Both the position numbers and the translations under genes were made by a program. A DNA stretch of 64,000 nucleotides from Streblospio benedicti. Its lineage: Eukaryota > Annelida > Polychaeta > Spionida > Spionidae. The notes beneath the pieces were generated by a model. That model was not told where the DNA came from, made no database searches, and saw only the letters and a program-made list of their open reading frames with translations. The stretch is taken from NCBI GenBank assembly GCA_019095985.1, contig CM032662.1, positions 12,087,069 through 12,151,068 of the forward strand, given 5' to 3'. Below are positions 45,545-57,651 of this stretch, one piece after another. Positions within the stretch are counted from its first letter, which is position 1. Every line of letters starts with the position of its first letter.

Positions 45545-45700
45545 CCGTTCACCCACACGCGCAGGTCCAGTTTTACAGACAGTTGGGCACAACAAGGCTC
45601 GCCAACAACCCCATGAAATAACATTTTGTTGGAGGAAAGCACCCAAACCCACCCACCATCCATAAACCCACCCACAACCACACCCACGCCCATCTCCCAA
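45545..45700. repeat. Dispersed repeat, copy 2 of a local pair
   Basis: See 44765-44880. It is flanked on the left by family B blocks (GAACGTGGTCTCAAACTGG, GGAGGTGATCTCAATTG). ORFs across it are low-complexity Gly/Val/Trp frames. Confidence 0.5.
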
Positions 45701-46041
45701 CCCCCGAAACTGCCTACGGCATCTAGAGAAAAATGTAGCAACACCAGCAGCCAAGTAATATAACAAGATCTCAAACCCCATGAACCATCAGCAGCCTGTC
45801 TACTGATAACGTAGTGGGCGGGAATTTGTGCATTTGCCACAGTTAGTGAGTAAACAAGATGATCCTCAAATGATCATCAGTCACGATTCTTATTACGGCC
45901 GGCTTTTAGACCAGCTCAGGCGTTTTGGGGGGGGGCAATTGCAAATCCCGGATATCGCACGGACAGGTCATCATATATGCGGACTTTTTAGGGTGTAGGT
46001 GTGAGAAGGGGAAACAAAATCATTCATAAAATGTTGTTGCA

Positions 46042-46092
46042 TTTTGCTGTGTGTGCGTGCGTGCGCGCATGCGTGCGTGCGTGCGTGTGTAT
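46042..46092. repeat. GT/GC dinucleotide microsatellite
   Basis: GTGTGCGTGCGTGCGCGCAT followed by GCGTGCGTGCGTGCGTGTGT. Confidence 0.9.
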
Positions 46093-46596
46093 TCTGCGCA
46101 TTCCTTTGATCCGTTGTCCTTTAGTTTTTAGTAATTAGATATACAGTTTTAGTATGTTTTTGATCCTATGTTTATCTATCACCATTGTGTTGATAACCAC
46201 TTCATTTTCTGCCATTTACTTCTATTTTTAGCCTTTTAATTTGTTTTGTTATTTTCAAATCCCAGATTCTACTGTCAGCATTTTGTTTTCATGTGTGCTT
46301 CATTATAGATCATACTAATAGTGATTGGCATTGTATTACTACTGGGCATACTAATGTTGTCGAGCAAACACCATGTTAGACACCTGCCAAATTCCAAGAA
46401 AATGTATCCTCATCTATTACAGGCTTATTCAATTCCCAAGTTATTGTAAAAGACTTGTTACAGGCGATGTAAAAGACTTTCACGTGAACCCCACGATGAA
46501 GAATGTAATGACTGCCTCAAATTGGGACATTAACGAATCGTGTGTAAAAGATCATTTAATGGGAGAAAGAAAACAAATGAGGAAAAAAGCCTGTGG

Positions 46597-46684
46597 GAAG
46601 CATTCAATGTAATGAGATGAAACCTATGAAAGAGACTTCATTTGGCAATACAGATGCTCTCGGGTGGATTACATTGAATGCTGG
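46597..46684. repeat. Inverted repeat, 15-bp arms
   Basis: AGCATTCAATGTAAT at 46598-46612 pairs with ATTACATTGAATGCT about 55 bp downstream. Possibly a tiny MITE; no other copy was noticed. Confidence 0.55.
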
Positions 46685-47541
46685 GTAATTACAAACTGTG
46701 AGTACCAACGGGAAAATTATCCTTCGGGCAGTTATGCAAGAAGGTAATTTACCGGGCGAGACGGGAAATTGGCAAATAAAAAAATCACCCTTGCTGATTG
46801 GTGCATTAACTTGTGTTATCCACGAAATAATAGCTTTTTAGGGTGTATGATACGGTAGGCATCACGTATAATAGAAAACCTGGTACTTCAAGTAGTTGAC
46901 AATCGATGCCAGAATTTAAGACATATAACTGAGACTGTTTTTTTAACTCTTGTTGTTCCAACTTTCATGTATCAATCATACTTCATCATGCTAAAAACAG
47001 GATACTGCTCTTGAAAGGTAAATTCCCATATGACTACATTAAGTGCCCCTGGTAACTAGACTCAAATTAACTCAAAGTCAAACATTCAAACTTGACAAAC
47101 AAAACCGCTGTCTCTAACTACCCATGTGTATATTTGGTCTACGATGACGTTCAAAGTGAATGACTTTAATGATTAATAGCAATTTTGTGACAAATTACTT
47201 TGACAGATTTAGAGAAAAGATGTGCAATCAACTTAATAAATTTAAAGGTTAATAAATATGGACTTCTTTAAAAGGTGCATTTAATAAATTATTATTATCA
47301 AAACTATGCAGTGCATGAAAATAAATCAAAAATATAAAACGCATTGAAACGTAATTGGCTGTTCCTTAACGGGATTTGAGAGAAATAATTTCCATGAGAC
47401 TCAATATCAAAAAAATGAACAGAGACTTTGCAGAGTTCCTGAATCTGAACTGCCTGCACTCACACATACACGTGAGTTGCGTTTACATGTATTTCTATCT
47501 AATTTTATTAAAGAGTCTTATTAACGCGTAGGACATTGCAA

Positions 47542-48224
47542 TTAAAGAGCTGGTCACACAGGTTTAGAATTACGTACACGCATGAATCACGCATAAAATT
47601 GAAGCCTTGCGTGAGACATCAGTCTGGTGACTCTGGTCTTTGCATTTTATCAGTTTTTCTCACGTGGAACTGTACGTGGCTGTAAAGTGTACGTGCGCCG
47701 GGACGAGATTGTGGGTGATTCCAGGTTTTGAACTGTTCAAGCTTCAAACTTTTATTGTCTAATGGGCCAGAGCCCGTAATGACAAGTGACAAGTTCAAAA
47801 CTTACTACACGCACAACCGCGTAAGATATAACGTAGTACATGCGTTGGTGTACGTGATTCATAAGTGCTTGGCGCGATACTTCAGTAGACAGTGCGTGGA
47901 CATCTTGGGTTTCACGGCTTTCCCATTCACACAGTCATCAAAATCCATGTTCAATAAGTAATAAGCCCGAATATATCAGAATGGTGCGTGGAGTGCACGT
48001 TGACTGTGATGGTATGCAAAAGTGTATTTTGCAGTTTCAATGAAAAACACAATGAAATGCACAAATACCCCCACTTCTTGGTATACGTTGCTTGTTGAGT
48101 GGTTTGTTCGCGATTTTCTGTTATGTAGTTTTTCATCACGTAAATGTTATAAATTCTCAACAACCCAATTTTGTATGTGATTTTTACGTTTGTGCGATTT
48201 TTATTTGGTGTGACCAGCCCTTAA
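47542..48224. mobile_element. 675-bp element with TTAA target duplication
   Basis: TTAA then AGAGCTGGTCACAC on the left; GTGTGACCAGCCC then TTAA on the right, making a 13-15 bp inverted repeat flanked by TTAA as in piggyBac-type insertions. The interior is rich in ACGT and ACGCG words (for example TTACGTACACGCATG) and has no transposase frame, so it is non-autonomous. Confidence 0.7.
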
Positions 48225-49803
48225 CAATGTAATGACAGAGAGGATGATGTGACCCCTCATCTCCTTGATCATCTTCTTGATTACATTGACTGTATTATTT
48301 AACTCCTTGGTAATTTGTTGTAAATATATTTTGCAACTTTTTACATGTATGGTTCAAATACGTCAACTTTCAAAAGTGAACACTGAATGAATTGAAAGAG
48401 AATACGTGTATTCTTTGATTATTCATAAACACTCTAACCAGTGTATAGAAAAGATATTCTCCAAAATACCAGCTGTCATGTTATTGCTAGTTTGAATAAA
48501 TCACTGAATCCAAACGTATAGAATAAAAAGTATTAAAGCATAGTGTGTATACTGTACGTACCTGTAACATGTGCAGTCCCTCTATCTTAACAATTGATTA
48601 AACAGCACCAACTGGCTCCCAGGAACAAATTTGATGTTATTCTTACTGTGCAAACTTTAACCAATAGTCCATAGGAATCAACAACAATCCACAAATTATC
48701 ACCACATCTAATTATTACTCCCACAATTATAGGTTTCACACCAATCACTCTGATGCCATTAACAGTGAAAAACAAATTGCTCAATTCTCTCCCAACCACT
48801 GATCAAACCCTAAAGACTCCGACTCACCAACTGTCGGAGTTGGACCGGGTATAGACTTTCTTTCGCTTTTACCTTTCTTTTATCACTGGACAAACAATTG
48901 CTTTGAGTGGGAGGTATTGTTGGCACTTTTGGGCTTATCTCTTCCGACCATCACGCCCATTTTTCTACCCAGTTTGAGAAGCTTTTGCGAGGATAATAAA
49001 AGAGTGTTTAATAAAGCATCGAATACGCCAAGATTCCGGACGCAGCAACCCCGTTAACAGCTTTCAAATGTTAGTCTTGTCACGGTTCGCCGAACATGCT
49101 GTTTGTATACTGCATTTTAGGTGCTTACAAATCAGGGCTGCGTGACCGTGTACACGTACAGTATAACCTTGGCATATGGACATGTCACTAATTGGGACAA
49201 ATAACAAATAAAGACACCTTTTCACTCTTTCATTTGGCTATATGTTGTTACTGAAATCCGTTTTGCGAATAGGGACACCTCGGCAATGGTGACACTATTT
49301 TGTAATCACGCTTGTGTCTATAAAAGTGAGCATTTCTGTATATTGTGTTTACCATAGGATGATAAGCTTTCGCTGTTTTCAATTCACTGCACATGATTAT
49401 TTTCATATGCATGTTTGGTATCGTGGTGTATTTAGCAAGTCCCGCTTCTTACATATATTGTGTAATTAAAAGTAAAATATTGTTCTGGGCAATATATTTT
49501 CTTTGGTTTTATAATCGTAGATAAAAAAAACTTTTAAGTTTAGTTTAGTGGGTAATTACATTATGCAGAAACGTCATATTGCCCTAGATGACATAATTAG
49601 ATTGGAAGTCTGAATTAGTTATGAAACACCGCTGGTTTTACTGATGTAATTTCACGCTTGGCTGCATTTGTCATTCTTCAGTTCACTTATCACTTGTCAC
49701 TTGTCATTTCACGCATAATCCCCTTGAAAGCCAAATCTGCTTCCTCCACTGGCAACAATAAAAATATGATGTTACCATTGTATTTCCTAAAGGCATATTG
49801 GTA
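48225..49803. other. Intergenic DNA, no gene seen
   Basis: AT-rich. One short hairpin at about 48817-48842 (CCGACTCACCAACTGTCGG). No coding frame is supported. Confidence 0.5.
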
Positions 49804-49808
49804 CATCA

Positions 49809-49952
49809 CATAGGCAGATCCAGTGGGCACGCCCCCCCCCCCTTTCCCAACAAAATACTTCATTTTCATAGGCTTTTCATGAAATTGTCAAGTGCCCCCC
49901 CCCCCTTTCCTTAAGTGCGCCCCCCTTTGCCAAAAACCTGGATCTGCCATTG
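49809..49952 (-). mobile_element. Family A MITE, complete copy with target duplication
   Basis: CATAGGCAGATCCAG to ACCTGGATCTGCCATTG, flanked by CATCA at 49804-49808 and 49953-49957. Internal AAAATACTTCATTTTCATAG is conserved. Confidence 0.85.
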
Positions 49953-51299
49953 CATCATGTGGTTTGCTGTGTTAGAGGCGATCAGAGATCTCTTTTCAAT
50001 GTTCTATTTGAAAGGGTTACCGTGTGATATTGAGCTTTCCCTCACCTCACATTATTGGTAAGATACTGAATATTGACCACCGACTAGCCCTAGCTGTCAG
50101 CGACTATTGGGGATTAGTGCATCAAATCTCTTGAGCTGTTGAATATTGACAGTTTAACTAATCCCCATCTTGTGGCGGGCTAATACAGTAAAACCTTGCT
50201 ATCAGGGATGATTGGGCTCAATGTTTTGTGTGTGTTTTTCAAACGAGTGCATTTGTGAATTGCTTTGTGTTCCATAATTGACACAGTTCACCATCATTGT
50301 GTAGCAAACGGGAGATTGAATCTTTTCCCTAATTGAGACCAGCTTTTATCCTTGCCATGTTCCCACTAACAATGTACACAGTATGTTTCACTTTCTGGAA
50401 TCCTGCTCAGTATCTTAAACATACACTAGCAATACCCAGACTGCAGGGTTATGAGCTATTTTACGCCCTTTTTTCACAGAACCAATTGCATATATTCAAG
50501 TAAATATATTAACTTTATTTGCAAACTGCGTATTGCCTCTTGTTTCATTTGATTGCCATGCATAAGAAACATGCCCAACAACTCAACAAATCAAGGGGTC
50601 TGCCAGTTTATATTCGCTTGGAACACTTCAAGGCAAGCACGGCCTTCTCCGAGCCGGGCTTTTAACCACTCGTGGGAACCATAGACTCTCTGCTGCTATC
50701 ACTAGGAGGGTTCTTGGGCTGTAATGAAATGAACGAGGCTCGTTCAAAATGTCGAATGGCTACTTTCTTTACCTGGGCTGGCAATCACAGCAATAAAATA
50801 TTTACAGTTGTACAGTTATTATGGCTCTTGACACGTGAGTCAGGTTTTTACGATGGGGGTGTGTGTGGTTTTTCGTTCTTTCTTTTTTGTCTTCTTGGAA
50901 AGGAAAGTGGAAACTAGGACCTTAAGAGAGAGTTGGTAATTGGTTATCAGTGGAAGTGTTGAGAACATTGCAGGACTATTTGCAGTACTAGCAGTTTCGT
51001 GTAGAGAATCCAGTGAGAGTTAATAGTTGTATCACCTGTGTATAAACACGTCTTATACGGCCAGGGAAACGCTACATCCGGAAGTTGTAAATTGCTCTAC
51101 ATACTTTAATACGCTGTTTGAACGAAAGAAACTTTCAGAAAGCACAAAACACATCACGTTGCTTCTCTACGAGCATACTTGTTCGGCCACTGGGCATAAC
51201 CTTTAGTAGGCAGGTATCGTGCAGTAGAACAGCGGGCTTTCTGGAGCGCGGAAGGAATTCAGCGAGTTTCTTCGCATATTATGTGTTAGACATATCCCA

Positions 51300-51482
51300 T
51301 GGACATAGCCAGGGGAACAGGGGGCAGTGCCCCCGCCCCCGATTCCTTCCATCTTTTCCACCAGACATTTCACATTTATGTGTTTTTCGGCATATGCTCT
51401 ATAAATTGTGAGATCCCATAGGTTCCCTTCTCCTTTTCCACCCCTCCCCCCCCCCTTTCCAAAAGCTTGGATCTGCCAGTAA
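51300..51482 (-). mobile_element. Family A MITE in duplication copy A (shared with copy B)
   Basis: GACATAGCCAGGGGAACAGG ... CCAAAAGCTTGGATCTGCCA. The corresponding copy in B is at 53800-53874, so this insertion predates the duplication. Confidence 0.65.
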
Positions 51483-51633
51483 AGTGCACCAACATCATGA
51501 GATCACACTTTTCTCACACCTGATTGTTAGACATTGATTCACAAGCATTGGAAAAAATGAATAAAGATGGTTGACTAAGAGTTGGTGACAACTCGAAAGC
51601 TTCCGAGGCATAGACCTGAATATTCTAAGTCCT

Positions 51634-52449
51634 CGTCAAACATCAAGTCAAATAATCATTTATTATACTGACATGTGATATACATATTCTGATTATATTT
51701 AAATACATTAATGATATCACCCAGTCAATTATAAGTCAGTTTAAATCATATCTTATAATACATGTAAGTGTGCAATAAAAAATACAATTGTTAGTTATAC
51801 AGTTTGTCTTCTCTCATATTCCAGGCATTTTCTATGTATTTAGCTACATAATATTGACAATTTGTCATAAGACGTATAAACTTTTCTGGAACATTTAAAC
51901 TATTAACATTTTAACATTTATCTATTGTTTTTGAAAAGAGTACGGTATGGGGGTCCTTATACAGATCACAATTTATAAGGAAATGAACTTCATTTTCAAT
52001 TTCATTTCTTTCACAGAAGATACACAGACGTTGTTATAACTCAATATTTTCAAAACGACCTGTCTCAATTTTTAGTTGTAAAATTCCACAATTGAATTTT
52101 GCTGATAATGAGCGTTGACATTTATTTAAACAGCCTTTGATATAATCACTTGTTTCACAATCATTTGTAAAACGTTTAAAAGTTCGAAGTTTAGGTTTGG
52201 TTTCAACATTTCTCATACAATCCTTTTCAAATATATCCTTAAGCATTTCATTACATAATATCAAGTCACATTGTTTCCGTTCTTTAAAAATGTGAGACAT
52301 ATCTAAAAAGTCAAAAATATTGTTAATTTGTTCGGACCAATTTCGCTTTTGTCTATTAAAGTCCATGAAAAATAATCGTTTAGTTAATCTGTAATTTTTC
52401 ATCTTTTGAATCCTATTCCAAAGTCGTAGCATATTTAAGTATTTCCTGC
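51634..52449 (-). mobile_element. 5'-truncated LINE insertion with 7-bp target duplication
   Basis: Flanked by AAGTCCT at 51627-51633 and 52450-52456; copy B has the single uninterrupted site (AAATCCT). The minus-strand frame at 52034-52432 reads KPKLRTFKRF, SAKFNCGILQLKIETGRF and then, past a stop, CIFCERN..EVHFLINCDLYK. This is the typical C-terminal zinc region of a non-LTR retroelement ORF2 (L2/CR1-like by pattern). The reverse transcriptase is absent, so only the 3' end was inserted. Confidence 0.85.
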
Positions 52450-52556
52450 AAGTCCTAGCGCAATAGGGATTCTGTGGGTTACCAAGGTAACGCTTTAAAA
52501 ACGTTCAGTGTACAGTGAGAAGATAGACATGAAGCGTTGAAAAGTACACATATTAT

Positions 52557-52702
52557 CACTGGCAGATCCTGGTTTTCAGAAACGAGGGGGGGGGGAATCG
52601 GGGAGGCGGGCACACACTGGAGGGACGCCATGGATTTTGTACGTGTGATCGAAGGTGGTCCCAAACCCCCATGAAAATTAAATGTTTTAGGATCTGCCCG
52701 TG
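52557..52702 (-). mobile_element. Family A MITE in copy A (orthologue in copy B at 54122-54264)
   Basis: ACTGGCAGATCCTGGTTTTC to TTAGGATCTGCCCGTG. Present at the same place in both duplicates. Confidence 0.75.
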
Positions 52703-52767
52703 AATATGATTTTCTTAGTACAACATCACCATGCTAGAACATTGATAAGAACGTTCTTATCCATCGT

Positions 52768-52853
52768 CGGTTTTCACGGCTTGATCACTCACACTGCCTT
52801 AAAGTCCTTGTTCATACCAACTGCGTATATAGTCGTGAGATATGACGATGGTT
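52768..52853. repeat. Dispersed repeat related to 27391-27497
   Basis: TTTTCACGGCTTGATCACTC, ACTGCCTTAAAGTCC and GTGAGATATGACGATGG; no CAG array follows here. Confidence 0.7.
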
Positions 52854-53543
52854 CTTATCCATCTTTGGCCGATTAGAACTGGTTACAGGTACTTAAATCA
52901 GAAACCTGAAAACTGCTATGCAGTTTTGTCATTGGACGGGACCTTTTTGTGAAATATAACTCCATCAAAACATGCTCGAGCAAAAGAAAAGGCGTCAATT
53001 AGAGTTTGATAAAAGGTATTGAAAGCCTGAAACTCTGCCTCAATGATGAACATAAAAGCATACCTCTGATTTTACAATAGCATTAACAAAAAAATAGAAG
53101 GTTAATGAAAACAAAATGATATGTGAGCGAAAGGCCACGACTGTAAAAAAGAGAGCCAGGTGTAATATTCATCTTGAAGCAACCAGGAGATGAATGCTTT
53201 GTCTTCTAATGAATTGCGTGGACTAAGATCAGTGCCATGAGATTACATTACAAGTCATCTCTGGTACCAGGTGTAATGGTCACCCACTGTCACGGAGTGT
53301 TGCATGACGCGTCATAGAGGTGCCATACCAGTCATAGAACTTACCCAGACGTGTCTTTTCAGTTGAAGCACCGTACTATTGAGGCCCAACAACGCTTTTC
53401 ACAGAGGTTCTACTGTGAAGTAAGGTAGTGTATGTAGTGAGAATCCAGTCAGAGTTAATAGTTGTAACACCCACATATAAACACTTCTTACGGCCAGGGA
53501 AACGCTACATCCGAAAGTTGGTTGATAATAGGCAGATATTGTG

Positions 53544-53712
53544 CATAGGCAGATCCAGGGGGCGCAGTGTGTGCCCTTCCCCCTTTTTTCCGACCAAAAT
53601 ACTTCATTTTCCAAGGGTTTTTTACACGTCCGCCATCGAGTCTGGTACAAAACCCATGAAATCCCTTAAGTGCGCCCCCCTCCCCTTTTCCAAAAACCTG
53701 GATCTGCCATTG
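53544..53712 (-). mobile_element. Family A MITE, reference copy with proven empty site
   Basis: CATAGGCAGATCCAGG to CTGGATCTGCCATTG, flanked by ATTGTG at 53538-53543 and 53713-53718. Duplication copy A has the single uninterrupted ATCGTG at 51216-51221. The element is about 169 bp and carries AAAATACTTCATTTTC and GAAATCCCTTAAGTGCGCCC. Confidence 0.92.
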
Positions 53713-53799
53713 ATTGTGCAAGTAGAATAGCGGACTTTCTGGATAGAGCGTAGAAGGAATCATCGAGATTCTTCACATAGTTTATGTTAGACAGATCTC

Positions 53800-53874
53800 A
53801 TGGGCATAGCAAGGCGGAGCAGGGGGCACCCCCCTCCCCCCTTCCTTTGTTCCATAATCTTGGATCTGCCTGTG
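53800..53874 (-). mobile_element. Family A MITE remnant in copy B (orthologue of 51300-51482)
   Basis: GGGCATAGCAAGGCGGAGCA, C-run, ATCTTGGATCTGCCTG. Shorter than its partner through internal deletion. Confidence 0.65.
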
Positions 53875-54121
53875 CACCAACATCATGAGATAACACTTTT
53901 CTCACACCTGATTGTTTGACATTAATTCACTAGCAGTGGAAAAGATGAATAAAGACGGCTGGCAAAGAGTTGGTGACAACTCGAAAGCTTCCAAGGTATA
54001 GACCTGAATATCCTAAATCCTAGCGCAACAGGGTTCCCGTGGGTTACCAAGGTAATGCTTTTAAAACCTTCAGTGTACGGTGAGAAGATAGACATGAAGC
54101 ATTGTAAAGTACATATATTAT

Positions 54122-54264
54122 CGCTGGCAGATCCAGGTCTTCAGAAACGGGGGGTCGGGGAGGTGGGCACACACTGAAGGGATCCCTTGGATTTTGTATG
54201 TGTGATCGATGGTGGACATCCCAAACCCCCATGAAAATTAAATATTTTAGTATCTGTCTGTGAT
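54122..54264 (-). mobile_element. Family A MITE in copy B (orthologue of 52557-52702)
   Basis: GCTGGCAGATCCAGGTCTTC to TTTAGTATCTGTCTGTG. Confidence 0.7.
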
Positions 54265-55114
54265 TATGATTTTTAATACAAATTCATCACACTAGGGCGT
54301 TGATAAAGACCTACTTACCCATCTTTGGCCGGATAGAACTGGTTACAGTAGCCTATCACAAGGTCTTTAAATCATCTAGAGGCTCTCGCAATTGGCTTGC
54401 TTTTCATCTTTGCATTTAATAGACGGTTGCCATGAGTGGTTCTTGTAATAATAGAAATATATTGTATTAGATATAAGGTCTTTTGAAAGACTATGGTTAC
54501 ATGTACTTGAATCGGAAACCTGAAAACTGCTATGCCGTTTTCGATTTTGACATTGGACAAGATCTATTTTAGATAATTTTGTGAAATATAAAAAAGAAAT
54601 GCAGCAACCCCATAAAAACAACATGTTTGCCCAAAAGAAAAGTTATTTAAAACCTGAAACTCTGCTTCAATGATGAAAATAAGAACATACCTCCTTGATT
54701 TTACAATAGCATTAAGAAAGAAATAGAACCCCAATGAAAACAAAATGATGTGTGCGCGCAAGGCCAAGAGATGAAAAATATTCAAACGTTGAACTATTGG
54801 TACTGGGTGTGTAAAACAAAAGAACGCGCCCTTGTAAAGTAGTTTGGCTTTGAAAAAGTAGCAGATGAAAGCTTTGTCTTCTAAAATTACTAGTCATTAA
54901 CATCCAGACAGTCAGGCGTAATATTCACCTTGCAGCAAGGTAGTAGATGAAAGCTTTGTCTTCTAATGAATTGCGTGTACTAAGATCAGAGCCATGAGTA
55001 ATGGTCACCCACTTCCAGTCATAGAACTCACCTAGACGTGTATTATCAGTTGAAGCACCATGCTATTAAGACCAACACTAAGCTTTTTACAGAGGTTCTA
55101 CCGTACAGTAAGGA

Positions 55115-55924
55115 AGTGCATGGCCTTGTGGGGTAAAACCCATGAACCTCGGACAAGTGATACAATAAGGACACTTGCCTAACGTTGTGGCAGCTTGTAC
55201 CAACATCTAGAGGTGCAGAGCAGTGGCAGAACCAGTATTTCCCTTAAGAGGGTCTACTATAATACTGTAATAATATCCTGGAGCCCACCCAGCAGTCAAC
55301 GATATGGTCAAGAGAATGAAATATTTGGCTGGAATGCAGAATCTTCTGAATCTAGCCCTCTTCCACTAGCCCCACCTAATTGCAAATTGGCTATGTGTGA
55401 TCTATACAACCACAAAAGGTTCACAGATGTTAATCATGAAACAGCCAAAAAACTTTTATTTATGATGAAATAGTGAGCAAGCGATGCCCTAACTGGAGTA
55501 AGACATCATTATACAGGTGTCATAGCCAAAAGGCCAGTGTATATGTCAAAGGTAGACATTAGCAGAAAATATTTGGAGTGATGTCATGCTGCCCTGGCCA
55601 AAGAGATAATAATTATGCACATATAGAAATAGGGCACCCTGAATATCAAGGGCTCCATAAGCCTATATCATATACATGTAGAGTGAAATAGGGAGCAGTT
55701 AAGAATTATTTTGCTTAATACGTGTTCCATGCGTAAATTTTGTGAAGCAAACGGTTATGGTTAAACTTTGAATTGTTGATTTCAATAGGTAGTAGTTGCA
55801 GTGAACAACTAGATAAAAAGTGCTCACAGGGCACCGCGTTGCTAGAACATCGTTGACTTTTGGGCATTAAAGATGTTGTGAGAATCTTGATTAAAAGTAC
55901 GCAATTATTTTGTATGTTATCAGC
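55115..55924. other. Intergenic DNA, no gene seen
   Basis: A 92-residue plus ORF at 55195-55473 shows no motif and no splice-supported context. Confidence 0.5.
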
Positions 55925-56055
55925 CACAAATAATCTGTGTGTCCGTGTCTAAAGGTGTGTAAAGTTTTAAAGAAATCAGTTAATTGGTAAACGCTCTGGC
56001 TTGTCTGGAGACATACATACAATTAGTTACAAACGAATGCTTTAAAGAATAAACG
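55925..56055 (-). mobile_element. Helitron-like element, copy 4 (partial, inverted)
   Basis: Read on the minus strand: TTCGTTTGTAACTAATTG, ATGTATGTCTCCAGACAAGC, CAGAGCGTTTACC and AAAACTTTACACACC align in order with copy 2. The ends are not preserved. Confidence 0.55.
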
Positions 56056-57363
56056 GTTTGTGTATTTAACACTCCATAGAATGTAGAATTTTGTGTAAAT
56101 ATTGCCGAGTAATTTATAGAATCAACATGTATTTGAATTAAGTAATATATAAAAGCAGTTGTATAATCTGTAAAACTATGGAAAATCACTATTAATGTTT
56201 ATTTCTTTTTGCACAAACAATGATCATTTTGTAATTACAAAATGAGTAATTAATAAACATGCAAACGAAGCAGTTTTAGTTTAATGAATTGCTCCTTTTG
56301 TAATTGTTGTATTACATAACATGTAGCAAATATTTTCTAACTTCTACACAAAAGAAAAAAACCAATATGATCCTAACTGGGTGAAATTTGCATTTAATAA
56401 ATAAAAGTAAAATTTAAAATTCAGAATTGACATCATCATAGAAATCAATTTACACAACTAAATCAAATAAACTAATTAATTTCAAAATCTATTTTGTTTA
56501 CTTCATCAAAAATATGCCATAGCAAAATCACACATGAATTGAATGAATTCAATAAAATCTCACTTTATCACTATATATCCTAAAACCAAATTTAGTGTGT
56601 ATACTCTGCTTACATTTTTACGATTTAATAAAGAAAATACAAAACAGCAACAACCTACAAATAAAATTTGATTGCAGGGTTAGAACCTCTCTATTAAGAC
56701 CACCACTAGAACTGGCCTCAAGTGCCTAAAATGAAGTTTTATCTCTGTATAGCAGTTCGCAGTTCTTTAATGGATGTTTCAAACTGGGAAAAATGATCTC
56801 ACTATAGAGGTGGTCTCAAAGGAAGGGCATAGTGTCCTTTTCATAGGCCACTTTAGCAGCGAATCACAGTCATTACAGTCATCATACGGTCAATCAACAC
56901 ACATTGAGCAAATACAGATACAATTGTCACCATTGTGACTTGAGCTTCAGATTTTTATCACATGAAACTATTTCAATAGAATATCCTATATGCATTACAT
57001 CATAATAACCAGTAAATATTAATATAGTCCCTGTAGTATTGTTGTAACCTTAGAAATAATACTTTTGACATAAGTAAAGTCATAATAATTCTGTCAACTT
57101 AAACAAAGATATAAGTATTTTCTTTTCAAGCATTAGACTTTTATTTAATTTAATTCAGACATAAAAGTTCACACATTTCTATAAATTGCACAAAATTGAT
57201 AAAAATTGACCAGTGCAAATAAAATGCACACATTAAACACACGTTAATCATCGTATATTAACTCATTTATATCCTAATAAATAATGTACTAGTAGTTATT
57301 TTGTTCATATAACACTCTCACATAATTTCACCTTGCAACTAGTACATCAACAAGTGAATTGCA
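56056..57363. other. AT-rich DNA downstream of the CPT1-like gene
   Basis: Very AT-rich; contains the family B MITE at 56684-56840. No gene. Confidence 0.55.
56684..56840. mobile_element. Family B MITE
   Basis: TTAGAACCTCTCTATTAAGA, CCACTAGAACTGGCCTCAAG and AATGATCTCACTATAGAGGT, GGTCTCAAAGG. Confidence 0.7.
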
Positions 57364-57369
57364 TTTATT
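57364..57369 (-). terminator. Candidate polyadenylation signal AATAAA for the CPT1-like gene
   Basis: Minus-strand AATAAA about 175 bp beyond the stop at 57545. Others follow further down (for example near 57138), so the actual site is uncertain. Confidence 0.35.
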
Positions 57370-57544
57370 ATCATACATATTATGACTGACATTTTCAATG
57401 TAGCACATCTTCAAACATATGAATGATAGATTTAAGTCAAGTCACTCTTCATAATATCAATTCCAAGTCACGAGACAGGGAAAATGTTGGAATAATATTT
57501 CACCATTTTTCGAAGTTTAAGTAAATGAATTTTAAAATGGTATA

Positions 57545-57651
57545 CTATGAAAACATTTCCTTCATATCTTCAAACGCCTTTGCCACGGTTTGTCCAAACT
57601 TGGTAGAGTCCGTTTCGGGGCAGCTTCTCCAACTGGTCACATTCAAGTTAA
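57545..57651 (-). CDS. CPT1: CPT1-like last coding exon
   Basis: 107 bp, NLNVTSWRSCPETDSTKFGQ then TVAKAFEDMKEMFS and TAG. The acceptor is ATTTTTAG. The PETDS..FG pattern is the usual CPT1 end; the protein ends about ten residues shorter than vertebrate CPT1. Confidence 0.9.

Larger units (their letters stand above)
50999..53425. repeat. Tandem segmental duplication, copy A
   Basis: Collinear with copy B (53426-55114) over many blocks, including AGGGAAACGCTACATCCG, GAGTTGGTGACAACTCGAAA, GGTTACCAAGGTAA, GAAAACTGCTATGC, ATTTTACAATAGCATTAA, TTTGTCTTCTAATGAATTGC and CAGTTGAAGCACC. Copy A carries a LINE insertion (51634-52449) that copy B lacks. No gene is recognised in either copy. Confidence 0.9.
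53426..55114. repeat. Tandem segmental duplication, copy B
   Basis: See copy A at 50999-53425. Copy B lacks the LINE but has gained a family A MITE at 53544-53712 and other small length differences. Confidence 0.9.
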
